Below, piece by piece: positions 35,686 to 42,786 of a DNA stretch of 64,000 nucleotides; position 1 is the first letter of the stretch, and each line of letters begins with the position of its first letter. The position numbers were made by a program, and so were the translations under genes. The notes beneath the pieces are model-generated. The model was given only the letters and a program-made list of their open reading frames with translations, was not told where the DNA came from and did not search any database. Source of the stretch: Ochrobactrum sp. Marseille-Q0166 (GTDB taxonomy: Bacteria; Pseudomonadota; Alphaproteobacteria; Rhizobiales; Rhizobiaceae); assembly GCF_014397025.1 (NCBI RefSeq), contig NZ_JACJUO010000003.1:506982-570981 (forward strand). The letters run 5' to 3'.

Positions 35686-36272
35686 GCATTGTCACTCTCG
35701 TTTCCGGTGGCCTCGATTCCACGCTCGTCGCCTACCTCGCAAAAGAGGAAGGAATCCAGCAATACCCTCTTTTCATCGACTACGGGCAACGATCTCGGGA
35801 TAGGGAATTCGCGGCGTGCAAATTGGCAATGGGCAAGTTGCAGCTACCAGATTTGGAAGTAGCCGAGCTGTCGGGCTATGGGCGCCTTATCAAATCTGGT
35901 TTGACCGATGCGAAACAACGCGTGCTGGAGGATGCCTTTACGCCCGGCCGCAATCTGCTGTTTCTGCTTGTGGCATCGGCCTACGCGTTCCAGCGTGATG
36001 CTGATGCTATCTCGATCGGGCTGCTCCATGAAGAGACTAGCCTGTTTCCCGATCAGACCACGGCATTCTTGCAGCAGGCCGAGGCGATGATCGCACGCAG
36101 CATGGGGCGAGAGATAAAGGTCCTTGCGCCGCTCTCTTCTTTCCACAAGCAGGAAGTCATAGAGCTCGCCGCCCTAAAGGGGATTGAGGGCACGTATTCA
36201 TGCCATCTTGGCGATGAGGTTCCTTGCGGAGCGTGCATCGCATGTAATGAATTCAAGGCTGAGGGGGTCTAA
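35682..36272 (+). CDS. QueC-like 7-deazaguanine ligase, divergent
   Basis: A 196-residue protein, shorter than housekeeping QueC (about 220-240). The PP-loop SGGLDST (residues 8-14), FIDYGQR (31-37), FTPGRNLLFL (86-95) and four zinc cysteines (174, 182, 185, 188 in YSCHLGDEVPCGACIAC) are intact. The substrate motif normally reading YPDCR is here FPDQT (122-126), losing the Cys and Arg. QueC uses ATP to activate 7-carboxy-7-deazaguanine and adds ammonia to make preQ0. QueC-like proteins in type IV CBASS (Cap9) and Qat (QatC) have changed substrates. No queD, queE or folE is nearby, so it must use the cell's own pool. Confidence 0.82.
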   Translation: MSIVTLVSGGLDSTLVAYLAKEEGIQQYPLFIDYGQRSRDREFAACKLAMGKLQLPDLEVAELSGYGRLIKSGLTDAKQRVLEDAFTPGRNLLFLLVASAYAFQRDADAISIGLLHEETSLFPDQTTAFLQQAEAMIARSMGREIKVLAPLSSFHKQEVIELAALKGIEGTYSCHLGDEVPCGACIACNEFKAEGV

Positions 36273-36273
36273 C

Positions 36274-36741
36274 ATGGGCGGTGGAAGCAGCGGCAGCTGG
36301 AGCAGATTAGGGGACATACGATCGCTGGAGGAGAAGGCCAAAGCTGCTCTCCAGGGCGGCAAACGCAACGTCTTTATTAGCTTTGCAACGGAGGACATGA
36401 ACGAAGTTAATCTACTACGTGCGCATGCGAAGAACGAGAACAGCGATATAGAGTTTAACGATCACTCTGTTCGCGAGCCGTATGACAGCGAACGTGCCGA
36501 ATACATCAAACAAAAGATCAGCGAGCGAATATCGAGATCTTCGGTTTGCGTTGTCTACATCTCCGACAATACCGCGCAAAGCCGATGGGTGACGTGGGAA
36601 GTCGAGACCAGCCTCGCTCTCGGAAAAAAAGTGGTTGCAGTTCATCCAAAAGGCGGGGCGCCCCGACAGAACCCGTCTTGGGTCGCGAAGTATGGCGTAA
36701 AAGTTGTTCAATGGAATAAACTAGCCGAAGAGTTGAAATAG
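36274..36741 (+). CDS. TIR-domain protein with glycine-rich N-terminus MGGGSSGS
   Basis: A 155-residue protein, 1 base after the QueC-like stop, with a strong ribosome site (GAGGGGG); longer in-frame starts lie inside the QueC gene and were rejected. The N-terminus is Met-Gly-Gly-Gly-Ser-Ser-Gly-Ser-Trp, then a short helix (DIRSLEEKAKAALQ). The TIR-like domain (about 30-145; MTH538/ThsB-like) shows NVFISFATEDMNEVNLLRAHA, SSVCVVYISDNTAQSRW and Glu109 in WVTWEVETSLALGK as candidate NADase Glu. After Met removal the protein would expose Gly2, the type of N-terminus reported as the acceptor of nucleobase conjugation by QueC-like enzymes. Candidate signal producer or effector of the island. Confidence 0.8.
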   Translation: MGGGSSGSWSRLGDIRSLEEKAKAALQGGKRNVFISFATEDMNEVNLLRAHAKNENSDIEFNDHSVREPYDSERAEYIKQKISERISRSSVCVVYISDNTAQSRWVTWEVETSLALGKKVVAVHPKGGAPRQNPSWVAKYGVKVVQWNKLAEELK

Positions 36742-36775
36742 CCGCGACGCGATCATGTACTGGAGATCCAACGAT

Positions 36776-37660
36776 ATGGAGCCTGAAAAATTTCCTGCAT
36801 TGTACCGTTCCGCAGATGGATCGTCCGCAGACGCTCAGAGCACCTATCTCTGGCTTATCCGGTTACAATATTTTTTTCTCACCGTCGCTGCCACGATATC
36901 CATGTGGTTCGGAAATTCGCCTGACCTATACATCCTGTATGCATTAGTTTTGGCGGCATCGACAGGGCTGCTGCTCTATATGGCGGTCCAAAAGCCCGAA
37001 AAAGAATGGTATGGTTGCCGTGCGCTGGCGGAGTCGATCAAGACATCGACCTGGCGCTACATGATGCGTGCAGAACCCTTCGAGGATGCCCCTAAACTCT
37101 CAGCGGTGGCCGAAAAATTTTCGGATTTTCTGAAGGCGATCCTAGACGCCAACAGCCACGTGCGCGACTCGATTAGCCGCAGGCCCGTAACCGGCGATCA
37201 GATTACCACCGAAATGGACACCGTGCGTGCTCTCCCCCTGGCAGACCGTGTTCAAAAGTATCTTACAGATCGGATCACGGACCAACGTGAATGGTATGTT
37301 GCTAAAGTTAGGTGGAACAGGGGACGTTTTCGTCTTTGGATCGCCATCTCCGTGATTGTGCAGGGTATCGCAATAGCGTTAGCTCTCGTTCGGATTCGCC
37401 ATGATCCAGCGTGGATGATATGGCCAACCGAACCATTACTTGTCATGGCCTCTTCCGCGATAGGTTGGATTCAACTGAAGAAGTTCAACGAGCTTGCTTC
37501 GGCCTATAGCCTTACAGCTCACGAAATTGGCATCCTGCAAACCCGACTTGTAACGATCGACTCTGAAGAGAAATTTTCAGCCTTCGTGAATGAGGCCGAA
37601 CGCGCGTTTTCACGCGAACATACCCAGTGGGTAGCGCGGCAGATCGAGAACGTGCCTTGA
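36776..37660 (+). CDS. DUF4231/SLATT-type membrane protein, probable effector
   Basis: A 294-residue protein with two pairs of membrane helices: about residues 26-68 (YLWLIRLQYFFLTVAATISMW and ILYALVLAASTGLLLYMAV) and about 188-235 (LWIAISVIVQGIAIALALV and a following segment). The motif EWYGCRALAESIKTSTWRYMMRAEPF after TM2 is the hallmark of DUF4231 proteins, which belong to the SLATT group. The C-terminus is helical and cytoplasmic. SLATT proteins are proposed pore-forming effectors next to nucleotide-signal systems. ATG 36776 has GGAG 9 bases upstream. It ends the seven-gene cluster. Confidence 0.82.
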   Translation: MEPEKFPALYRSADGSSADAQSTYLWLIRLQYFFLTVAATISMWFGNSPDLYILYALVLAASTGLLLYMAVQKPEKEWYGCRALAESIKTSTWRYMMRAEPFEDAPKLSAVAEKFSDFLKAILDANSHVRDSISRRPVTGDQITTEMDTVRALPLADRVQKYLTDRITDQREWYVAKVRWNRGRFRLWIAISVIVQGIAIALALVRIRHDPAWMIWPTEPLLVMASSAIGWIQLKKFNELASAYSLTAHEIGILQTRLVTIDSEEKFSAFVNEAERAFSREHTQWVARQIENVP

Positions 37661-37963
37661 TTCAATCTTGTAATCAAAGCTTAAGTCACCTGATAAAGAA
37701 AAACGGCGCGAGCTGGCTACTTAATGCGATGATGCTACTAACTGTCACCATTTTCGGGTCGGAGGTAAGTAGCTAACTCGGATGGCGTCCGCTCTACTAA
37801 TCGCAGGAATCGGGTGTTGCGAGCCCCCGCAACCAATTCCCCAGAACATAAAACAGATATTATCCCAGCCGCGAAGACTTCATCTTCAATGGCGATCGTA
37901 GCGCGTCGTCCTGCCCAACATAATCTGAAGGGTAAGGAGGATAAGTAAGCGAGTGAGTATCGA
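37661..37963. other. Non-coding right flank of the island
   Basis: About 300 bases without a convincing gene. A minus-strand open frame (37738-37998) has RNTRFLRLVERTPSELATYL near its end but no family could be assigned and no start or ribosome site is credible. It may be decayed DNA belonging to the neighbouring recombinase remnant. Confidence 0.4.
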
Positions 37964-38203
37964 TTACCCGACCAACGGGGCAATGCCTGACCCCGCAACC
38001 AACAATACTAACAAACCCGTAGCACTAGCCGCGGGTTTTGTTGTTTTTATAGCCCTTCCAATGGTTTGACGCTCCACCCAGTTGAGGATCGTGCCCAGTT
38101 CGCCGTGAAGCCTCGCGTAAATCTCGCCCCGTTTTGCGCCGGGCCACAACACGATCTTCTCGTGCAGGCCGCGCAATGTCTCCGCCGCTTCCTTGCAACG
38201 GAG
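37964..38203 (-). pseudogene. C-terminal remnant of a serine recombinase
   Basis: The minus strand encodes KEAAETLRGLHEKIVLWPG, then AKRGEIYARLHGELGTILNW, VERQTIG and a short tail. This pattern (EKIVL-PGAKRGE-x-LHGELG-I-W-ERQ) matches the extreme C-terminus of resolvase/invertase-type site-specific recombinases of alphaproteobacteria. A stop codon cuts it off upstream and no catalytic domain is present. It marks a recombination scar at the right side of the island. Confidence 0.6.
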
Positions 38204-38301
38204 TCAGATCAAAATCATTTTGTCGTCCTACCTACCGCCAGACCCCAGATGTCATTATCCCGTAAACCGATGGAATACTCTACGCCATGAGTTATGGATA
38301 G

Positions 38302-38330
38302 TTGACGAACAAAACATGAACAAGTATCCT
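38302..38330 (+). promoter_or_regulatory. Promoter with embedded LexA (SOS) box
   Basis: TTGACG (38302-38307) and TATCCT (38325-38330) are separated by 17 bases. Inside the spacer lies GAAC-N7-GAAC (38307-38321), the alphaproteobacterial LexA box. The predicted transcription start is at or next to the ATG at 38338, so the mRNA may be leaderless; no ribosome site is visible. This predicts SOS induction of the radical SAM/UdgX operon. Confidence 0.75.
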
Positions 38331-38337
38331 TGCGTTC

Positions 38338-39570
38338 ATGGTGAAAAAGAGCCTTCAGGATAAACTTGCCATCTTATCGGATGCGGCAAAATACGATGCA
38401 TCTTGTGCGTCAAGCGGTGGTGAGAGACGCGATGCAAGGAGGGGTGGTGTCGGATCGTCGGGAGGGGTAGGGATTTGCCATGCGTACACGCCGGATGGGC
38501 GCTGTATCAGCCTGCTGAAAATTCTTATGACCAATTTCTGCATCTTCGACTGTGCCTATTGCATAAACCGGGTCAGCTCCAACGTGGAACGGGCGCGGTT
38601 CTCAGTCGAGGAAGTTGTCTCGCTCACGCTGGAGTTTTATCGGCGCAATTACATTGAGGGCCTGTTCTTGTCTTCGGGCATCATCAAGTCATCCGACCAG
38701 ACCATGTCTGATATGGTGCGCATCGCGCGGACACTGAGGGAGGATCATGGCTTCCACGGCTATATCCATCTCAAGACGATTCCCGATGCCAGTCCGGAGT
38801 TGATCCGGGAAGCCGGGGTTTGGGCTGATCGGCTATCGATTAATGTCGAATTGCCGGAGGACGCAAGTGTGCGCAAATTCGCGCCGGAAAAACGTCCTGA
38901 AACCATCCGCGGTGCGATGGCACAGGTACGTCTCGAAGGTGAGGCAGCAAAAGATAAGACCCATACCGGGCGCAAGCCGCGTCGGTTTGCACCGGCCGGG
39001 CAAAGCACGCAGATGATCATCGGCGCGGATGGGGCAGACGATGTGACCATTCTTAAAATGTCAACACGGCTTTACAGTGGTTACAAGCTGCGTCGGGTTT
39101 ATTATTCGGCGTTCTCCCCGATCCCGGATGCCTCGGCGGCTCTACCTCTGATCCAGCCTCCGCTTCTGCGTGAACACCGCCTATATCAGGCAGATTGGCT
39201 TTTGCGCTTTTATGGTTTTACCGCCGAGGAAATCGCCACCGGCACGACGGCAGGGCATCTCGATCTGGAACTTGACCCAAAACTTGCCTGGGCCATGCAG
39301 CATCGTGGCCTGTTTCCTTTGGATGTAAACCGTGCAAGTCGTGAATTGCTGTTGCGTGTTCCGGGTTTTGGCACACGGACTGTGGATCGCATAATCGTTG
39401 CCCGCCGGAATTGCGGTTTAAGATACGAGGATTTGTTGCGGATAGGGGCCAACATGAACAAGGCACGCCCCTTTATCCTAGCACCTGGATGGTCGCCGGG
39501 GCGGCTCATCGATAACGTTGATTTACGCGCACGATTTGCACCTCCCGCTGAGCAACTGCGGTTATTATGA
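38338..39570 (+). CDS. Putative DNA modification/repair radical SAM protein
   Basis: A 410-residue radical SAM enzyme with the cluster motif NFCIFDCAYC (Cys68, Cys72, Cys75; the C-x3-C-x2-C form). The TIM-barrel region carries LFLSSGI and GYIHLKTIPDASPELI. A C-terminal helix-hairpin-helix (LFPLDVNRASRELLLRVPGFGTRTVDRII) suggests DNA binding. The family (TIGR03916-like) is always paired with the UdgX-type gene that follows; here they overlap by ATGA. Repair by radical chemistry is inferred, and no reaction is established. Confidence 0.88.
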   Translation: MVKKSLQDKLAILSDAAKYDASCASSGGERRDARRGGVGSSGGVGICHAYTPDGRCISLLKILMTNFCIFDCAYCINRVSSNVERARFSVEEVVSLTLEFYRRNYIEGLFLSSGIIKSSDQTMSDMVRIARTLREDHGFHGYIHLKTIPDASPELIREAGVWADRLSINVELPEDASVRKFAPEKRPETIRGAMAQVRLEGEAAKDKTHTGRKPRRFAPAGQSTQMIIGADGADDVTILKMSTRLYSGYKLRRVYYSAFSPIPDASAALPLIQPPLLREHRLYQADWLLRFYGFTAEEIATGTTAGHLDLELDPKLAWAMQHRGLFPLDVNRASRELLLRVPGFGTRTVDRIIVARRNCGLRYEDLLRIGANMNKARPFILAPGWSPGRLIDNVDLRARFAPPAEQLRLL

Positions 39571-41000
39571 TCTATTCCGTTAAACTACCCGACCGCGGCA
39601 CCTTCGATGCATGGCGGGAGATGGCGCGCATCGCGATATCACATGGTATTGAGCCAAATGATATCGATTGGAGCGGAGCGGGCGGATTGTTTGAGGAAAT
39701 GCCGCTCCCCAACGCACCTGGTGAACATCGTATAAGTGTTACGCGGGGGTTTTTGAAACTTGCGCAGTCAGTCATATGGCATTCGAATCCGGAACGGTTC
39801 AGACTGCTCTATCAGGCGTTATGGCGGCTTGACTGCAACGCGGGAGACCCTTTGAGCCAGGCTGACCCGCTTGGGCGGCAATTGCATCTCATGGCAAAAT
39901 CGGTTGGCCGCGATATCCACAAGATGCATGCTTTCGTACGGTTTCGCGAATTACCTGAGACTGGGTTGCGTCGTCGCTTTGCAGCCTGGTTTGAGCCGGA
40001 GCATAATATAGTCGAGCCGGGTAGTTTCTTTTTCGCAAAGCGTTTCGCGGATATGGACTGGGTGATCGCCACGCCAAGGCTTACAGCTCGATTTGAGGCT
40101 GGCAGACTTAGTTACCATCCAGGCAGTACACGTCCAGACTTATCGGAAGATGCCACCGAAACGCTTTGGGGCACCTATTTCGCCAACATCTTCAATCCAG
40201 CACGGGTAAAGCTGAATGCGATGCGCTCTGAAATGCCGAAGAAGTATTGGAAGAACCTGCCCGAAACGCGCCTGATTCCGGATATGTTACGAGATGCCGA
40301 GGCGCGGGTAGAGCGAATGCGCGTGGCTGCAGAAACGTCACCGGCGGCTGGCGCAGTGGCGATTTCGACCCGTTATCGCGCTGCAATGCCGCAAGCGCCA
40401 GAATTCCCTCAGACAATGATCGAAGCGCGAGCGGCTTCCGGACATTGTCGTCGATGTGGATTATGCGAGGCCTCAACCCAGACTGTTTGGGGTGAGGGCG
40501 CGGAAGACGCTAAGCTCATGGTTGTAGGAGAACAGCCGGGTGATCGTGAGGATCTTGAAGGTCGGCCTTTCGTAGGTCCGGCAGGTCACCTCTTGCGTGA
40601 AACCATGGTTGCTGCAGGAGTGGAAGTCGAGCAGACATGGCTGACCAATGCAGTTAAGCACTTCAAGTTCGCGCCGCGCGGCAAGCGTCGCCTGCATCAA
40701 AATCCCGACCGGAACGAAATTATGCATTGTCGCTGGTGGCTGGGGCTCGAATTGGCTTTCATTCGTCCACGAATGGTGATGGCGCTCGGAGCGTCTGCGG
40801 CTTTCGCGCTAACAAATAATGACGCTCCACTGACGTCCCGGCGAGGGAAAGTGGAAACTGGCTTACACGGTGGACCGGTAATGGTTTCCTGGCATCCTTC
40901 CTATATTTTGCGACTATCTGACCAAGTCATGAGCGAACGGACGAGACGTGAATTGATCACAGATATTACTCACGCAGCGCGGATTGCGGTGGCCGATTGA
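39567..41000 (+). CDS. UdgX-family uracil-DNA glycosylase with radical-SAM-associated N-terminal domain
   Basis: A 477-residue fusion. The first about 240 residues are the DUF4130/TIGR03915 domain found beside the radical SAM partner. The C-terminal part is a family 4-type UDG: CRRCGLCEAS (Fe-S cysteines), GEQPGDREDLEGRPFVGPAG, LTNAVKHFKF, and RGKRRLHQNP, which carries the Arg-loop His that lets UdgX bond covalently to the abasic site. MVSWHPSYILR is the final motif. It should act on uracil in DNA and stay attached until processed. Co-transcribed behind an SOS box. Confidence 0.9.
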   Translation: MIYSVKLPDRGTFDAWREMARIAISHGIEPNDIDWSGAGGLFEEMPLPNAPGEHRISVTRGFLKLAQSVIWHSNPERFRLLYQALWRLDCNAGDPLSQADPLGRQLHLMAKSVGRDIHKMHAFVRFRELPETGLRRRFAAWFEPEHNIVEPGSFFFAKRFADMDWVIATPRLTARFEAGRLSYHPGSTRPDLSEDATETLWGTYFANIFNPARVKLNAMRSEMPKKYWKNLPETRLIPDMLRDAEARVERMRVAAETSPAAGAVAISTRYRAAMPQAPEFPQTMIEARAASGHCRRCGLCEASTQTVWGEGAEDAKLMVVGEQPGDREDLEGRPFVGPAGHLLRETMVAAGVEVEQTWLTNAVKHFKFAPRGKRRLHQNPDRNEIMHCRWWLGLELAFIRPRMVMALGASAAFALTNNDAPLTSRRGKVETGLHGGPVMVSWHPSYILRLSDQVMSERTRRELITDITHAARIAVAD

Positions 41001-41059
41001 TCCGTGAATGTTTTTGCATCACTCCATAAGATCGCCCTGAATCCCAATCATGTTTGGGG

Positions 41060-42673
41060 TCAGAAGAGATCAATAAAAGGAAGCCGCCGACGCGTTCGGT
41101 GTGTTAGCTCACTTATAGCAGTGGCCATTGCTGCTCCAATGTCGGCACTTGCCGTAATTCCCTGAACGAAAGGTTGGTCGTGCATCAGATATGGCAGCGC
41201 GCCGAACGCAATCTTGCCACATGCAATGTCCGGTGCCAGCAGAGTGTAGTCGTCTGCCACGTCCGGAATATCCTCTCCAACCGAAACAAGTTGCCGACGC
41301 AGTGACGGAAATGGCAGGTCCTTCGTCTTGAGTGGCTTCTGGCCACGAGCGTCGATGAACACGTCGAATGTCCGCATTTGTGAGCCAATGGCGATGACGG
41401 TATGATCCTCCCTTACGTCCATGTCGTAATCGTGCCCAAGTTCGAGGACATCTATTAGGCTGGCCTTGCGCAGCGCCAGTAGTCTGCGGATCGATTCCGA
41501 AGGGATTGCGGCATAGTTGTCGACGAAGACCTTGCAGAGTCCTGTATCAAAACGCTCGCGGTCCTCTTCATTGAGATGCGGGACGATCTCCTGCACGACC
41601 TCGTGCAGACGGAGGATTGTATAGCGCCAGGGTACGGTATGCTTCTCTTGCTTGTTGAGCTCGACTTCTTTGAGATTGTATTCTGCCCAGCGGAACGCAT
41701 CATGGTTTTGCCGGTCAGCAAAGTAGGCGTCTGCGAAGCTGTCAGCGTCAAGCTTTGAAAGCGAAACACGCTCGCTCCAGGCTGGATCGGCGTCCTCGAT
41801 TTCGCGCGCGACCAGGGCAAATATCCTGTCAAGCAAACCATTGACACCCCGCTCGATCTCTCTGTTGATCGCGTGATCTGTGGCGATCTGCAAGGGCTCA
41901 TACGGGATCGGGCAATAAAAATCCGCTTCTGGCAGGATGCCAGAACGGGACATAAGCGTTATCACCAGACCTTTACTGTCCGGGTCAAGGTCGAAGCGCA
42001 GGTTGTCGTTATCCTCCTCAATGAAGCTTCCATGTTGGGCAACGACCGCCATTGCTGCGTCGATGGCGCTAAGTGATGTTCCCATAATACCCACTTTACA
42101 CGCAGGTATCCTAGCTTCGATCAGTCCAGACCAAGGGCTGGGAAAATAACTGCGCGTTGCCTTTTCATCATCGGGCCAGACGTGGCCGGTGGCGATGACG
42201 ACGAGATCGAAGAGTTTCGAAACCAGCTGGCCTGCAGACCAGAGCTTTACACCATTGGTGGTGGCTTCGATATCCGTGACCTCGCTGGATTCGTGCACTT
42301 CGACTGCAAATCCTGTTCGACGCGCTGCCTCGACAAGAGCCAGAAACTGATCCCGGAAATATTCGCCCAGCAGTATGCGAGGCAGGAATTGTCGATCATG
42401 AAGACCTTCCTTGTCGACCAGGTATCGAGCGAGACGCGTCTCATCCTGCTCGCGCAGCCAGTCCAGATAGGTCGATGTAATCGGCGGTATCTCGATGCTG
42501 GCGATGTTGGCAAGCATCATCCGGCTGTTGTCATCGTCATTATAAGGCATGCCTACGCCAGCTTCGTCTTCCTTCTCGTAGATCGAGATGGACATTGGCT
42601 CTGCGAATTTGAGCAGCGAAAAGAAAGTATAGATCCCGGTCGGACCGGTGCCGACGATAGCAATGTTCTTCAT
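41060..42673 (-). CDS. FAD/NAD(P)-binding protein (HI_0933/NAD_binding_9 type)
   Basis: A 537-residue flavoprotein-like protein. NIAIVGTGPTGIYTFFSLL is the FAD-binding Rossmann motif, LFDLVVIATGHVWPDD the second nucleotide site, and KVGIMGTSLSAIDAAMAV a further GxGxxx motif. The rest matches the NAD_binding_9 family of uncharacterised oxidoreductases. It lies 113 bases after a catalase gene on the same strand, with a DUF892 gene upstream, which suggests oxidative-stress function. Substrate unknown. Confidence 0.8.
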   Translation of the reverse strand: MKNIAIVGTGPTGIYTFFSLLKFAEPMSISIYEKEDEAGVGMPYNDDDNSRMMLANIASIEIPPITSTYLDWLREQDETRLARYLVDKEGLHDRQFLPRILLGEYFRDQFLALVEAARRTGFAVEVHESSEVTDIEATTNGVKLWSAGQLVSKLFDLVVIATGHVWPDDEKATRSYFPSPWSGLIEARIPACKVGIMGTSLSAIDAAMAVVAQHGSFIEEDNDNLRFDLDPDSKGLVITLMSRSGILPEADFYCPIPYEPLQIATDHAINREIERGVNGLLDRIFALVAREIEDADPAWSERVSLSKLDADSFADAYFADRQNHDAFRWAEYNLKEVELNKQEKHTVPWRYTILRLHEVVQEIVPHLNEEDRERFDTGLCKVFVDNYAAIPSESIRRLLALRKASLIDVLELGHDYDMDVREDHTVIAIGSQMRTFDVFIDARGQKPLKTKDLPFPSLRRQLVSVGEDIPDVADDYTLLAPDIACGKIAFGALPYLMHDQPFVQGITASADIGAAMATAISELTHRTRRRLPFIDLF

Positions 42674-42786
42674 GGGCGATTACCAATTGCTCCACATTCC
42701 AATACGCGCAGTAAACGGCCCGGCTGGGCCGGGCCACTTGTGTTTGCACTTCGAACATATCTTCACATCAATTGTATGCTGCGAGA

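Noticed and set aside
35682..36272. Housekeeping queuosine gene queC
   Set aside because: The substrate motif is changed, the protein is short and all neighbours are conflict-type genes. A tRNA queuosine role is unlikely.
31507..37660. Ordinary type IV CBASS or Dpd DNA-modification locus
   Set aside because: No CD-NTase, no DpdB/DpdC-type genes and no queD/queE/folE set is present. The TGT-like domain is fused to TIR, and the partner genes differ.
37738..37998. 86-codon minus-strand open frame right of the island
   Set aside because: It overlaps the recombinase remnant in another frame and has no credible start. No family could be assigned.
37990..38050. Terminator-like inverted repeat with T-run
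   Set aside because: The sequence lies in the recombinase remnant, where it encodes the residues AASATGLL; the hairpin is most simply explained by coding sequence.
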